Assembly: GCF_000332335.1 (NCBI RefSeq)
Contig: NZ_KB235948.1
Coordinates: 169,769-233,768 of the forward strand
Direction of reading: 5' to 3'
Length of the DNA stretch: 64,000 bases
Source of the DNA: Kamptonema formosum PCC 10802
GTDB taxonomy: Bacteria > Cyanobacteriota > Cyanobacteriia > Cyanobacteriales > Oscillatoriaceae
This document shows, in pieces, positions 40,081-50,816 of the stretch. A program made the position numbers and the translations under genes. The notes below the pieces were generated by a model. That model worked only from the letters and a program-made list of their open reading frames with translations. It did not search any database and was not told the origin of the DNA. Within the stretch, counting starts at the first letter, position 1; each line of letters opens with the position of its first letter.

Positions 40081-43000
40081 TTACTCAATCCCCTCAATCC
40101 GGTCCTCAACCTCCTGGTACAGCTGGCGCAGCCGGTCGAGATTTTCCTCACTGGTTTCCCAGTAACCGCGCCCATTCGCCTCCAGCAAAGTCGCAACCAT
40201 CTTGCGGAACGAATTCGGATTCAGATTCATCAGGCGCTGCTGCATCGCCTCATCCTTCATGAACGTCTCATTCGTATCCTCATACACCCAATTATCCACC
40301 GCACCTGCAGTCGCAGACCAGCCCATTGTGTTAACCAGGCGCTTCGAGAGCTCCCGCACGCCCTCATAGCCGTGCGAAAGCATCCCCTCATACCACTTGG
40401 GATTCAGCATCTTCGTCCGCGCATCCAGACGCACCGTCTCCGAAAGCGTCCGAATCTGGGCATTCGCCGTCGTCGTATCCGCCATATAAGAAGCCGGCTG
40501 CTTCCCATCCCCGCGCAGAGTCGAGATCACTTTCGTCGGATCGGAATCGTAATAGTGCGACACATCCGTCAAACTGATCTCCGACGAATCCAAATTTTGG
40601 AACGTCACCTCAGCAGACTTCAACGACGACTCAAAAATCCGCCGCGACTCCTCAAACGTACCCGGATTATCCGACGAGAACGCAAACGACTTCCGCGTCA
40701 AATACATCTCCTGCAGCTGCGCTTCATCCTCCCAAGTGCCATTCTCCACCGCCAAGTTCACATTAGAAGAATACGAACCCGACGCATTCGAGAACACCCG
40801 AGTCGCCGCTTGGCGCAGGTTAATCCCCATCTCCTCAGCTTGCTTCAGCGCGTGCTTGCGGACAAAGTTCATCTCCACCGGCTCATCCGCCTCAGCCGCC
40901 ATCTTCACCGCCTTGTCCAGCAGACTCATCTGGTTGATGAACAAATCCCGGAACACCCCAGAACAGTTAATCACCACATCAATCCGGGGACGGCCCAACT
41001 CTTCAAGCGGAAGCAGCTCCAGCTTATTCACCCGCCCCAGAGCGTCAGGCACCGGCTTCACCCCCACCATCCACATAATTTGGGCGAGAGATTCCCCGTA
41101 AGTCTTGATATTGTCCGTCCCCCACAGCACGCACGCAATCGTTTCCGGATATTTACCTCCGTTTTCCGCCCGCTGGCGAGCCAGGAGCCGGTCTACCACA
41201 ACCTTGGCAGACTTCACCGCCGCCGCCGTGGGAATCGATTGCGGATCGAGGGCGTGGATATTCTTGCCGGTGGGGAGAACATCCGGATTGCGAATCGGAT
41301 CGCCCCCCGGTCCGGGAAGGATATACTCCCCTTCCAGCGCCCGCAGCATCGCGCCGAGCTCGTTATCCGCGCAAACCTGCTGCAAGCAGAACTCCAGATA
41401 CTCAAACAGCGGCTTAATCGCGTCGGCGTCAACCTTCTTGTAACCGGCTTGGTGCAGCGCCTCAATCCAAGGCTCCTTCTTGCCCATATTGAAGAAATTG
41501 AGCTTGGAAACCAGCGAAACCCGCCCGTCAGCGTCCGTTTGCTCCTTCACCAGCGCCGCCACTGCAGCGCGAGTCGCCAGAGTGATGTTTTGCAGCAGCT
41601 CCACATCGGCGAGAATGCCCTTGTCGCTGTTCTGGAACACCTGCTCCAGGTTGCGCCCGATGCTGTTGGCGATAATCCGGGGGAGAGAGACGATTCCCTC
41701 CTCTTCCCGATCCAGGCTGGCAATATTCACCAGCGTTGCGATCGCCTCCTCCGCGCTCGGCGGCTTGCCAATCACATGCAGCCCGCAAGGCAGCAGCCGC
41801 GACTCAATCTCCATCAGCCGGCGGTACACCATCCCCACAATATTATCCCGCTCCTCAGCCGTCATTGCGGAGGCGTCCTTCTCAGGAAGCGTGATATCCT
41901 TGTCCAGATTCACCATCCGGCTCTTGTCCATGATAGTATTGACAATCGCGGCACCGCGCCCGCTGTCCTTCAGCGTCTGGTACGAGCCAATCAGCTCGCT
42001 CAACTCCTTCAAACCCTTGTACAGCCCAGCATTCTCCGCCGGCGGCGTCAGGTAAGAAATCGTCTCCGCATAGCTGCGGCGCTTGGCAATCGTCGCCTCG
42101 CTGGGATTGTTCGCCGCGTAGTAATAGAGATTGGGAATATTGCCAATCAGGTTATCCGGGTAGCACTCCCCAGACATCCCCATCTGCTTGCCGGGCATAA
42201 ATTCCAGAGATCCGTGAGTCCCGAAGTGCAGCACCGCATCCGCGCCCCAAATTTGCTCCAGATAGGTGTAATATGCCGCAAAACCGTGGTGCGGGCTAGC
42301 AGAGCGAGAGAACAGCAGCCGCATCGGATCGCCTTCGTAGCCGAAAGTGGGCTGCACGCCGATGAACACATTGCCGAAGTGCTTGCCGTAGACTAGCAGA
42401 TTTTGCCCGTCGCTGTTGAGATTTCCCGGCGGCGGACCCCAGTTTTCTTCCAGTCGCGTCGAGTAGGGCGTCAGTTTCTCGTACTCATCTACCGGCATGC
42501 GGTAGGCGATGTTCAGTTCCGGGCTGGCATACTGCGCTTGGGCGTCGTGAATCACTTCCAGCATCAGCTTCTCGGCGGATTCTGGCAAGTCTTGCACGTC
42601 ATAGCCGTTGCCCTTCAGCGCTTCCATCACTTTGTAGATAGAGCCGAACACGTCCAGATAGGCGGCGGTTCCCACATTTCCCTTGTCGGGCGGGAAGCTG
42701 AAAACGGTGATTGCAACCTTTTTATCTAATTTCGGCTTGCGGCGCAAGGAAGCCCACTTGAGGGCGCGCGCCGCCACGGCTTCGATGCGGTCTTGCAGTG
42801 CGATCGCCTTGCCGGTTGCCCCATCCCGCCCGGACATGATAATCGGCTCGATCGCGCCGTCAAGTTCGGGAATGGCAATTTGCAGCGCCACTTGAATCGG
42901 GTGCAGCCCCAGGTCGCTATCCTCCCACTCTTCCGTGGTTTGGAACACCAGCGGAAGGGCCACCATGTAAGGCCGGTTCAGCCGTTTCAGGGAGTCGATG

Positions 43001-44082
43001 GCCTTGGGGTGGTCTTGGCGTGCCGGTCCGCCAACCAGGGCGAAGCCGGTGAGGGACACTACGCCATCCACCAGGGGCAGGGGCGCAACGCCTTTTGGCG
43101 CGACATCCCAGAAATAGGCGTCCACCGGCTTGGAGAAGTCCAGCCCGCCGGCGAACACGGGGATAACCCGCGCCCCCATCGCCTCAAATTCCTGCACCAC
43201 TGCCACATAGTGAGCGTCATCGCCGGTGACGAGGTGAGTGCGCTGCAGCACCAAACCGATGCAGGGTGCCAGGGGATCTTTCAAGTCCGCTGAAATATCG
43301 TCGCGGCTATTATACCACGCCAGGTACTCTTTGACATCCTCAAACATTTGCGGTGCCAGAGGGTGCCAGACGCCCATATCTGGGTAGACAACGGGTTCCT
43401 CGTACTGCAGGGACGATTCTTTTGAGCTCCCTTTCTCATCTTTGAAAACGTACTTGTCCGCCAGCATCAGCAGGAAGTTCTCCAAGTTTTCGGAGGAACC
43501 GCCCAGCCAGTATTGGAAACTGAGCATGAAGTTGCGGGCGTCTTGCGCTTTGTCGATGGGCAGGTACTTCAGCACCTTCGGCAGGGTTTGCAGCAGCTTC
43601 AGCATGCCGTCTTGGAAAGAACCGCCGGATTGCTCCTTGCGCTTGCGCATGAATTGTGCTATGGCGCTCTTCGACTGACCCAGCTGAGCCAGCGAGAAGC
43701 TGCCCATCTTGTTCAGGCGCATCACTTGGGGCATCGAGGGGAAGACCACGGCGACATCGAGGCGATCGCGGTGAGGTTCCACCGCAGCTACCACCCTGTC
43801 TGCCAAGTCTTCAATAAAAATCAGCGAAGCAATGAAGACATTGGCTTCGGCAACCTCCCGCTTGAAGTCCTCGTAGTTCTCCGGGTTGCGCAGTTCTTCG
43901 ATTAAATAGCCGCTGATTTCAATGGCCAGATGTGGGTTGTTCTGGTTAATCGAGCGAACCGCCCCGGACAGGGCACTCTGATACTGGGCTTCTAGCACGA
44001 CATAGACCACCTTGAGTAGCTTTCGCCCTTGGAGGTTGTCAGGCGCAATGTGTCGGACGGTGGGCTTGACGTGAGTGAACAT
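40081..44082 (-). CDS. chlH: Magnesium chelatase subunit H
   Basis: ChlH is the large porphyrin-binding, catalytic subunit of magnesium chelatase. With ChlI and ChlD it inserts Mg2+ into protoporphyrin IX. The 1333-residue length is standard. The N-terminal BchH-specific domain ([35 protein letters not shown]) is followed by the CobN-type body with the signatures [53 protein letters not shown] and [15 protein letters not shown]. The end is complete ([17 protein letters not shown]). It is monocistronic. Long frames on the opposite strand inside it (for example 40372-42396) are shadows. Confidence 0.98.
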   Translation of the reverse strand: MFTHVKPTVRHIAPDNLQGRKLLKVVYVVLEAQYQSALSGAVRSINQNNPHLAIEISGYLIEELRNPENYEDFKREVAEANVFIASLIFIEDLADRVVAAVEPHRDRLDVAVVFPSMPQVMRLNKMGSFSLAQLGQSKSAIAQFMRKRKEQSGGSFQDGMLKLLQTLPKVLKYLPIDKAQDARNFMLSFQYWLGGSSENLENFLLMLADKYVFKDEKGSSKESSLQYEEPVVYPDMGVWHPLAPQMFEDVKEYLAWYNSRDDISADLKDPLAPCIGLVLQRTHLVTGDDAHYVAVVQEFEAMGARVIPVFAGGLDFSKPVDAYFWDVAPKGVAPLPLVDGVVSLTGFALVGGPARQDHPKAIDSLKRLNRPYMVALPLVFQTTEEWEDSDLGLHPIQVALQIAIPELDGAIEPIIMSGRDGATGKAIALQDRIEAVAARALKWASLRRKPKLDKKVAITVFSFPPDKGNVGTAAYLDVFGSIYKVMEALKGNGYDVQDLPESAEKLMLEVIHDAQAQYASPELNIAYRMPVDEYEKLTPYSTRLEENWGPPPGNLNSDGQNLLVYGKHFGNVFIGVQPTFGYEGDPMRLLFSRSASPHHGFAAYYTYLEQIWGADAVLHFGTHGSLEFMPGKQMGMSGECYPDNLIGNIPNLYYYAANNPSEATIAKRRSYAETISYLTPPAENAGLYKGLKELSELIGSYQTLKDSGRGAAIVNTIMDKSRMVNLDKDITLPEKDASAMTAEERDNIVGMVYRRLMEIESRLLPCGLHVIGKPPSAEEAIATLVNIASLDREEEGIVSLPRIIANSIGRNLEQVFQNSDKGILADVELLQNITLATRAAVAALVKEQTDADGRVSLVSKLNFFNMGKKEPWIEALHQAGYKKVDADAIKPLFEYLEFCLQQVCADNELGAMLRALEGEYILPGPGGDPIRNPDVLPTGKNIHALDPQSIPTAAAVKSAKVVVDRLLARQRAENGGKYPETIACVLWGTDNIKTYGESLAQIMWMVGVKPVPDALGRVNKLELLPLEELGRPRIDVVINCSGVFRDLFINQMSLLDKAVKMAAEADEPVEMNFVRKHALKQAEEMGINLRQAATRVFSNASGSYSSNVNLAVENGTWEDEAQLQEMYLTRKSFAFSSDNPGTFEESRRIFESSLKSAEVTFQNLDSSEISLTDVSHYYDSDPTKVISTLRGDGKQPASYMADTTTANAQIRTLSETVRLDARTKMLNPKWYEGMLSHGYEGVRELSKRLVNTMGWSATAGAVDNWVYEDTNETFMKDEAMQQRLMNLNPNSFRKMVATLLEANGRGYWETSEENLDRLRQLYQEVEDRIEGIE

Positions 44083-44285
44083 GCAGGTAGGCTCCTTAAT
44101 TGGCGCGTGTTCTCTTCTCTGGAATCAGCACTTAAAAAGTGGCTTATGAGTGTTTTTACCATAAAACCGCCACCAGAGAAAGGTTTTGGCCTTTATCTGA
44201 CACAATTTGGCAAAAACTCGCCCTGCTGGTTGAGATTTTGTTAAGAAATAACTCAAACCCCTCAAAATGTGGTATAGTTGCAGCC

Positions 44286-44768
44286 TCACTGCGATTGCCG
44301 GTCGCGAGCCTGTTTGAGCAATTCAACAACATCTTTGTGCCCTTCATTGGACGCCCAAACCAGTGCTGTCCAAGTGTTGCTGTCCTTGGCCTTCAGGTCT
44401 GCCCCGCTGTCTAGCAAGGCTCGCACAACTGGAATGTGGCCACCGGCAGCGGCAGTCATCAGAGGGGTTAAGCCAAAATTGGTTTTTGCGCTGACATCCG
44501 CACCGGCATCGAGCAGGGCGCACACAATGTCCAGGTGGCCAGCACCGGCAGCCCCCATCAGGGCAGTCCAGCCATCGGCATCGGGGGCATTGACATCCGC
44601 ACCGGCAGCCAGCAGCTGCTTGACGATGCCGAGGTTGCCGGCCTCAGCAGCCGCGATTAAGGCATTCGAGCCCTCAGCGTCTTTGGCGCTCACATCCGCC
44701 CCTTGGGCAATCATTGCTTCCACTGCAGGGGCGTCACCGCTTTTCACTGCGTGTATTAAATCTGTCAT
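44286..44768 (-). CDS. Ankyrin-repeat protein
   Basis: A 160-residue protein of four ankyrin repeats plus a cap: LIHAVKSGDAPAVEAMIAQG, NALIAAAEAGNLGIVKQLL, TALMGAAGAGHLDIVCALL, TPLMTAAAGGHIPVVRALL and TALVWASNEGHKDVVELLKQ. Repeat length is 33 and consensus quality is high. It is probably a protein-binding scaffold. The ATG at 44768 has AGGTG nine bases upstream. The frame continues into upstream GGGCTTTAGCCCAA repeats, which are not part of the protein. It is similar in plan to the ankyrin protein at 24766. Confidence 0.9.
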   Translation of the reverse strand: MTDLIHAVKSGDAPAVEAMIAQGADVSAKDAEGSNALIAAAEAGNLGIVKQLLAAGADVNAPDADGWTALMGAAGAGHLDIVCALLDAGADVSAKTNFGLTPLMTAAAGGHIPVVRALLDSGADLKAKDSNTWTALVWASNEGHKDVVELLKQARDRQSQ

Positions 44769-45059
44769 CGCCGCACACCTTTGTGATCTCACGTCAGGTT
44801 GAATACCCATCATATCTCTGAGGTCAGGTTCGTAGTTGGGCTTTAGCCCAAAAGTTCGCAGTTGGGCTTTAGCCCAAACCCACCTGTCGCCGGCCAAGGG
44901 CCGCAGTTGGGCCGCAATTGCCGGCCAGCATTTCAGTAGAAACCCGGTTCCTTAACCCCAAAAGGTAGCCGGTGCTGTGTTCGCACTGCTATTTTAACAG
45001 CTAGAGCGAGTCAGGCTGAACAGCCCTAGCTCGAATTTTTTTTATCATATCACATTTAG

Positions 45060-47078
45060 ATGCTCGCCTTAAATCACCTTGTTTCATGTCTCATTTTTAT
45101 CTGGCTAGGATTGGGGCTCCCTGCCTTTGCAGAAACAAAAATCCTAAGTCAGCACTTGAAAAAACATGGCGTACCGGCTAAAATTCAGGCTGCCGGCACA
45201 GCTGCTTGGCCAGAAACTTCGGCAAGGGCCGTGACCCCAGCGCCAAACAGGTTGCAGTGGGAAAAGAAACAGACGTTTAAAGAAACTTCACCGCCAATAT
45301 CTGAGGCTCCCCCTGAAGAAACCCCCGCGCCGGTGCTGCGAGGAGATATGTTGAGGAACCGCCCCACAGTCCTAACCACAGCCCATCACCTGCAGGGAGG
45401 GGAGGTTGTGTCAGCGCTGCGCTACCGGCAGTCCTTTCCCTCCGGCACAGCAGCAGATGTCGGCCTTACCGGCCAGCCCACTGTGGGAATTAGCTGGGGG
45501 GTAACAGACAACCTGGAAATTACCCTAGATGCGCAGACGGCTGACAACTCCGGTCCCGGCGACCAAGGAGAATTCCGAGCTCGAAGAACAACCGCCGATG
45601 GCAGTGGCAACTTCTTTCAAGAATTAACCCTGCAGGCGAAGCAGCGAATTTGGGAGAACCGAGAGGGCACGCAGGCGCTGAGCGGTGTATTTGCCATCTC
45701 GCGAGGAGTGCGCTCTTACCGTTTTTACACCTCTAGGGGGCGCGCCCTCTCCGAGGGAGACAATAAGCAGGAGCTTGTCATTTCCCTGGAGTTGCCTTAT
45801 ACTGTTATAGTCGGTAACCGCTGGCAGTTTACCTTGTCTCCTAAGGTAGCGTTCTTGCCAGAAGATAACGCCCTGTACTTCCGCCGGCCTCCGGTAGATG
45901 ACCCCGGTTCTTTTGGCACGACCTTGGGTTTTGCCGGCGGAGTCAGTTACACCATTAACCCCAGGCTATTACTCTGGGGTGATGCGTTTGTCCCCTTTAC
46001 CGGCAACAACACCATCAACCGAGAGACAGGTCTGCCGGCTCGCACTATTGCCTTTAATGCCGGCTTGCGGTATCTTGTCAATCCCCGGCTGGCTGCAGAT
46101 TTATTCCTTTCAAACGCCCTGGGAAACACCGGCGCTATGTCTGCTGTCGCCGATCGCGAGTTCATTTCCCTCGGTTTCGGGCTGGCATTTATACCCGCCT
46201 TCACCCGCGCCAACCAACCATACCCTCAAAGCTTTTACCCTCGCCAGCAGCCGCCTCCTTTTACCCCAGCTGGGTTTGCTTTTTTTGATGGCGGCACCCT
46301 GCCAAACCAACAAGTGCTGGCCACTTTGCAAGCCGGCAGCCAAGGACTGCTCGCAGCCATTCAGTACGGACTGCTGGATGACTTTGAAGTCGGTCTTTTT
46401 CTAGACGCGATTTCCGGCATTACAGACGAGTCAGAATTAGGATTGAGTGTCAAGATTCGGTTTTTAAATCAAGCCGATGGCGATCCATTGACCTTAAGCG
46501 CTTTGGGAACAGTCTCCCGCTCAAATAACGTCCTGCTCAATCTGCTCAGTGAGAATCCCGACGAGTTGAAAAATCGAGATTTGGACAAGCGCGGGTTTGC
46601 CTTGAAGAACGAAATTTGTTCGGAAGACGGCGGGATAACCGGCAATGACGGGGAGTGTTTGATTGTAACACTTTCTGTGCCGGTGCACTACCAGTATCCC
46701 AGTGGAAAAGCGATTTGGCTGACCCCTACGCTGGCATACGTGCAGCGGAATGGACTGGAAATTGCCGGCTTTAACGTCGGAGCCTCCTATCCCCTGTCGC
46801 CAAATCTGAATTTGATTGCGGAGGCGGGTTTGAACTTGAGCGGGAAGGGGAACGCCCTGATTGGCAGCGACCGCGAAACCGCTATTCCCTGGAGTTTGGG
46901 ATTGCGCTGGAATGCCTCGGAATTCCTGGGTGCGGAGCCGGCACCAGGAACCCCCGGGCCACAAATTGAGCTGTACCTGACTAATCGTGCCGGCTCGACA
47001 CCTTTTCACAACCTGAGAGTGCGCGCCGATAATGATATAGCATTAGGGTTTGGCCTGCTATTTCCCTTTCAATTCTAA
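45060..47078 (+). CDS. Predicted outer-membrane beta-barrel protein
   Basis: A 672-residue protein with a signal peptide (LVSCLIFIWLGLGLPAFAE). A Pro-rich, low-order segment follows (~40-95), then alternating amphipathic strands to the C-terminus: GISWGVTDNLEITLDAQ, FTLSPKVAFL, GVSYTINPRLLLWGDAFVPF and IPWSLGLRWNASEFLG. The last residue is Phe in LGFGLLFPFQF, the classic outer-membrane assembly signal. There is no S-layer homology domain or carbohydrate-selective porin motif, so it is not a standard cyanobacterial porin. Its function is unknown, perhaps a transport or envelope structure. The C-terminal third may contain a second sub-barrel repeat (IEL..., NDIALGFG). Confidence 0.78.
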   Translation: MLALNHLVSCLIFIWLGLGLPAFAETKILSQHLKKHGVPAKIQAAGTAAWPETSARAVTPAPNRLQWEKKQTFKETSPPISEAPPEETPAPVLRGDMLRNRPTVLTTAHHLQGGEVVSALRYRQSFPSGTAADVGLTGQPTVGISWGVTDNLEITLDAQTADNSGPGDQGEFRARRTTADGSGNFFQELTLQAKQRIWENREGTQALSGVFAISRGVRSYRFYTSRGRALSEGDNKQELVISLELPYTVIVGNRWQFTLSPKVAFLPEDNALYFRRPPVDDPGSFGTTLGFAGGVSYTINPRLLLWGDAFVPFTGNNTINRETGLPARTIAFNAGLRYLVNPRLAADLFLSNALGNTGAMSAVADREFISLGFGLAFIPAFTRANQPYPQSFYPRQQPPPFTPAGFAFFDGGTLPNQQVLATLQAGSQGLLAAIQYGLLDDFEVGLFLDAISGITDESELGLSVKIRFLNQADGDPLTLSALGTVSRSNNVLLNLLSENPDELKNRDLDKRGFALKNEICSEDGGITGNDGECLIVTLSVPVHYQYPSGKAIWLTPTLAYVQRNGLEIAGFNVGASYPLSPNLNLIAEAGLNLSGKGNALIGSDRETAIPWSLGLRWNASEFLGAEPAPGTPGPQIELYLTNRAGSTPFHNLRVRADNDIALGFGLLFPFQF

Positions 47079-47264
47079 AGCGGTGAAAACCCTCACCCCC
47101 AACGCCCCGTTGTAGGGTGGGTGCGCTCAACCGCGCGCCCACCGCAGTTCTCGTTCCGAGGATCTGTACAGAGATTTCTCGTTTTCTCGTTCGTTTTCTC
47201 ATTCCCAGGAAGATGAACTGCGCACACCGCCACCGGTGAAAATTATGCGCTCTTACGAGGCCCG

Positions 47265-47412
47265 CTGATTGGGCTAAAGCCCAACTACAAACTCCGCCGA
47301 TTGGGCTAAAGCCCAACTACAAACCCTGGGGATTGGGCTAAAGCCCAACTACAAACCCTGGGGATTGGGCTAAAGCCCAACTACAAACTCCGCTGATTGG
47401 GCTAAAGCCCAA
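47265..47412. repeat. ~33-bp tandem repeat with a GGGCTAAAGCCC hairpin, five units
   Basis: Five units of GATTGGGCTAAAGCCCAACT followed by ACAAAC and either TCCGC or CCTGGG. Each unit is self-complementary (TTGGGCTAAAGCCCAA). Two related units occur near 44840-44880, read in the other direction. The array fills the spacer before the LpxB-like gene, along with GTTCTCGTTCC elements. No gene is present. Confidence 0.88.
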
Positions 47413-47496
47413 CTGCGAACCTTTTCAAGTCAGAGCCCCGGAACGAGTGAAGTGCTCTAAAATTGTAATTTCAACAGAGCAGCAGGAGAGTTGCCG

Positions 47497-48774
47497 GTGG
47501 GAGCAGTTGATATTTTAATCCTCTCGAATGGGCCAGGAGAAGTGGCCACTTGGGTGAGGCCGGTGGTGCGGGAGTTGCGCCGGCAGCTGGGTTTTGACCG
47601 CTCAGAGGTGCGCATTTCTGTGGTACTGTCGCCCTGCCCCCACGCTACCGGCAAAGAAGCAGCTATTGCCGGTTCATACCCAGAAGTAGACCGGGTTCAG
47701 GAACCGCAGCATTTCTGGCCATTTTTGCTGTCGGGCAAGACAGCGGAAAATTGGGACTGGCGCGACAGGGGGGCGGTGGTTTTTCTCGGCGGCGATCAAG
47801 TTTTCCCCGCTGTAATTGGGCACCGGCTCGGCTACCGCACCGTTGTCTATGCCGAGTGGGAAGCTCGCTGGCACCGCTGGATTGACCGCTTTGCCGTGAT
47901 GAAACCGGAAATTGTCTGCAATTGCCGGCAAAAATATGCCGGCAAATTTACGGTTGTCGGGGATTTGATGGCAGATGTGGCTCTCGACGCCGGCAATTCA
48001 CCGCCTCTCCAACTGGATGGGGAACTGATTGGGTTGCTCCCCGGCTCAAAGCCGGCAAAACTAGCCCAAGGTGTGCCGTTTTGCTTGGCGATAGCGGAAA
48101 AAGTCCGCGCCGCAAAACCCCAAACCCACTTTGTGATTCCTGTCGCGCCCACCTTGGATCTGGCGATATTAGCCCGCTTTGCCAACCCGCAGCACAATCC
48201 CCTGATTCAAAAGCTGGGATGGGGTTCTGCGGAACTGGTGATACCGCCCGCAACTGACTTTAACCCAAAATCGCCAGTCCAAAATGCAAAATTGGTAACA
48301 CCGGCAGGATTGGAAGTGGTACTCTGGACTCAGACACCGGCATACGATTTGCTCTCCCAGTGCCGGCTTTGCCTGACAACTGTCGGTGCTAACACAGCTG
48401 AATTGGGCTCTCTCGCCGTGCCGATGATTGTCTTGATTCCCATGCAGCAGCGGGATGCCATGCGAGCTTGGGATGGCATCCCGGGGCTGCTGGCGAATTT
48501 GCCTGGGGTGGGATCTTTGTTTGCCGGTGCGATTAATTCCGTAGTTATCCGGCAGGGACGTCTGTTTGCTTGGCCAAATATCTGGGCGAAACAGGAGATT
48601 GTGCCGGAATTGGTGGGTGAATTGCAGCCGGCAGATGTGGCGCAGATGGTTCTCGATTTTCTGAACAATCCGGAAAAGCTGGAGGAAATGCGCTCGCGCC
48701 TTCGCGCTGTGCGCGGCGAACCCGGGGCGTCGCAAAAGCTAGCTAAAATAGTGTGCGAAGAGATTGTGCAATAA
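47497..48774 (+). CDS. Lipid-A-disaccharide synthase-related glycosyltransferase-like protein
   Basis: A 425-residue protein of the cyanobacterial LpxB-related group. It has a GT-B layout: VDILILSNGPGEVATWVRPV at the N-terminus, VVFLGGDQVFPAVIGHRLG, and the nucleotide-sugar half with LIGLLPGSKPAKLAQGVPF, CLTTVGANTAELGSLAVPMI and PMQQRDAMRAWDGIPG. It parallels LpxB but is more distant than the genuine enzyme, so the sugar acceptor is uncertain; a role in cell-envelope glycolipid synthesis is plausible. I start at GTG 47497 because AGGAG sits eight bases upstream; TTG 47491 would be too close to it. Confidence 0.82.
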   Translation: MGAVDILILSNGPGEVATWVRPVVRELRRQLGFDRSEVRISVVLSPCPHATGKEAAIAGSYPEVDRVQEPQHFWPFLLSGKTAENWDWRDRGAVVFLGGDQVFPAVIGHRLGYRTVVYAEWEARWHRWIDRFAVMKPEIVCNCRQKYAGKFTVVGDLMADVALDAGNSPPLQLDGELIGLLPGSKPAKLAQGVPFCLAIAEKVRAAKPQTHFVIPVAPTLDLAILARFANPQHNPLIQKLGWGSAELVIPPATDFNPKSPVQNAKLVTPAGLEVVLWTQTPAYDLLSQCRLCLTTVGANTAELGSLAVPMIVLIPMQQRDAMRAWDGIPGLLANLPGVGSLFAGAINSVVIRQGRLFAWPNIWAKQEIVPELVGELQPADVAQMVLDFLNNPEKLEEMRSRLRAVRGEPGASQKLAKIVCEEIVQ

Positions 48775-48925
48775 GTTGGGCATGGGGCATCATCGCCTTG
48801 GGCATTGGTAACTGAATTGCGGTAGTTTGTAGGGGGCTTTACCAAGGGAAAAGCACCCTACTTTTCATATTACTTAATTATCCCGGCATAGTTATCATTC
48901 CAGCAGGCAGCCTTAAGAACGTCCC

Positions 48926-49276
48926 CTACTTGAAATTTGAGGCGAACAGCAACCAGCAACCCCCATTCAGTAAAGCGGTGATAACCGCACCAATAATCAC
49001 CCCTTTCATCAATCCCCATTGCTGCCGCCGCCGCAGCACAACAATTGCCGGCACAGCATAGATAGCTTGAGTTAATCCAATTCCCAAAAAAGCGAATAAC
49101 AGGATAGCCATCAAATTCTGTAAAATTCCACTTAAAAGAGATCCGCTTGGCAGTCCAGCTGCTACAGAAGATAATATTCCCGATGCTGTTGCGCCTATTG
49201 CAATGGCTGCCACATGCAGTCCGAAAAGCAGCAGCATCCCCAATCCAATCTGAATCGCTTCATTTCTTTGTGACAT
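48926..49276 (-). CDS. Small membrane protein of unknown function
   Basis: A 116-residue protein with about three predicted helices: AIQIGLGMLLLFGLHVAAIAI, LMAILLFAFLGIGLTQAIYAV and GVIIGAVITALLNGGCWLLF. A basic loop VLRRRQQWGLMKG lies between the last two. The start ATG at 49276 is preceded by AGGAAAAATT. Nearly no motif is diagnostic. It lies 122 bases downstream of the radical SAM gene on the same strand, so it may be the last gene of that cluster. Confidence 0.72.
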   Translation of the reverse strand: MSQRNEAIQIGLGMLLLFGLHVAAIAIGATASGILSSVAAGLPSGSLLSGILQNLMAILLFAFLGIGLTQAIYAVPAIVVLRRRQQWGLMKGVIIGAVITALLNGGCWLLFASNFK

Positions 49277-49398
49277 AATTTTTCCTTTATTCGCAGTTTG
49301 TAGGGTGGGGATATCCCATTTTTGTACATCCCTCTCCTGTCGGACAGGCATCTTGCCTGTCCCAACCATATTTTTTGGGCACAGGCGAGACGCCTGCG

Positions 49399-50811
49399 CT
49401 ACATGTTCGCCACCAAGTGATACCCAGCACTCCCCTCCCGGTAAAACATATTATAGGTATCAAACGGAATAATCCGCCCGTCCGGGTGTGCGATGTGAAT
49501 GCAAGAGCGCTTCACAGAGCGGACATCAAAATTATAGGGGTCGAGAAACTGCACAATCATCACCCGAAACACATTTTCATAGGTAATTCCGTTCGGCACC
49601 GGCACCGCCGGCAAACAGCAGAGCAGCTGTTTCAGTGAAGTCGCCGAAGACTGCGGTGAATGGCTCGTTGAGAATAGCTCGAATAGTTTCCGCTTCAGCT
49701 CTTCATTTTGCTCGTAAAGCACGCTATTCGGCATCATCTCCACAAAAGCCTCTGGATTAATTAAACCAGTCAGGGGCATCACTTTTCCATTCAGCTTCAG
49801 TGCGTATGCCATCGCCAGACAGTCGGGATGGCAGGGAACTGGTATAATATCTTCTGGCTTAAAATAGGGACTCTGCTGCAAAATAGCTCGGCGGACTTCT
49901 GTCAGCGTGTACCTGTCGCGCTTGGGGTCAAAGTCCTCCAAACGCCCCGCCGCCTGCACCGGCTGAAACGTAACGCCCCGCACGCATTTCTGCTGCAGCG
50001 CCCACTCAATAATTTTGCCAATCTCCCCGTCATTCAGCCCTTTTTTGAGGGTGACAACCAGCGTTGTGGATATCTGGAAATCATTCAGGTGAGCTATCGC
50101 TCTCTCCCGCACCTCACGCAAATCCGCCCCCCGCAATTCCAAGAGCGCCCGCGCTTCAAAACTGTCAAATTGTAGGTAAACCTCAATCCCAGGCATGTAC
50201 TGACTGAGGCGCTCGCAAAAAGACCTGTCCTTGGCAATTCTCACCCCATTGGTATTAATCATCAAGTGCTTCACCGGCTTGCTTTTCACCAGCTCCACAA
50301 CCTGAAAAAATTCCGGATGAATCGTCGGCTCCCCACCGCTCAGCTGCACAATTTGTGGCTCTCCCTCATTCGCCACCACCGCATCCAGCATCCGTTCAAT
50401 TTCCTGCAAACTGCGGTGACGCCGGCGCACTCCCCCACTGGCGGAAATTTCCTCCACCCCCGAATCCGCATAGCAAATCGGACAGGAGAGATTGCACCTG
50501 TCTGTCAATTCTATCAGAGTCAGACAGCTGTGCTGTTCGTGATCCGGACAAAGCCCGCAGTCGTAAGGACAGCTATATTTAATCGGCGTGTTGAATCGCA
50601 GCGGCATATCTCCGGGCTTGACAAATTCCAGAGATTTCTTATAATACTCAATATCATCCGCAATCAGCACCTCCTGATGCCCGTGGCTCGGACAGTGCTT
50701 GACCAGGTAGACGCACTCATCTCGAAAGATAATTTTCGCCTCTACTTTCGTCAAGCACTTCGAGCAGACACTGTTGGTTAACGAGTAAAACAGATAGTCG
50801 CGTACCGGCAT
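49399..50811 (-). CDS. Radical SAM protein of the MJ0619/tetraether-lipid-synthase-like type
   Basis: A 470-residue radical SAM enzyme. The N-terminal Zn/Cys region is SVCSKCLTKVEAKI, then CVYLVKHCPSHGHQEVL. The 4Fe-4S cluster motif is CNLSCPIC. Other typical pieces are IVQLSGGEPTIHPEF and LMINTNGVRI, and a C-terminal cysteine-bearing block with IPVPCHPDCLAMAY and SCIHIAHPDGRIIPFDTYN. This architecture (zinc fingers, cluster, extra C-terminal cysteines) is that of MJ0619-like enzymes, which include archaeal tetraether synthases that join lipid chains. Substrate and product in a cyanobacterium are unknown. It sits five bases after an Lgt-like gene, so the two are cotranscribed. Confidence 0.85.
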   Translation of the reverse strand: MPVRDYLFYSLTNSVCSKCLTKVEAKIIFRDECVYLVKHCPSHGHQEVLIADDIEYYKKSLEFVKPGDMPLRFNTPIKYSCPYDCGLCPDHEQHSCLTLIELTDRCNLSCPICYADSGVEEISASGGVRRRHRSLQEIERMLDAVVANEGEPQIVQLSGGEPTIHPEFFQVVELVKSKPVKHLMINTNGVRIAKDRSFCERLSQYMPGIEVYLQFDSFEARALLELRGADLREVRERAIAHLNDFQISTTLVVTLKKGLNDGEIGKIIEWALQQKCVRGVTFQPVQAAGRLEDFDPKRDRYTLTEVRRAILQQSPYFKPEDIIPVPCHPDCLAMAYALKLNGKVMPLTGLINPEAFVEMMPNSVLYEQNEELKRKLFELFSTSHSPQSSATSLKQLLCCLPAVPVPNGITYENVFRVMIVQFLDPYNFDVRSVKRSCIHIAHPDGRIIPFDTYNMFYREGSAGYHLVANM

Positions 50812-50816
50812 ATCAA

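Noticed and set aside
40372-42396. A 674-codon open frame opposite chlH
   Set aside because: It is a mirror of chlH's codon pattern: Arg/His/Leu-rich, no start signal, no domain. Long antisense frames are expected in GC-rich coding DNA.
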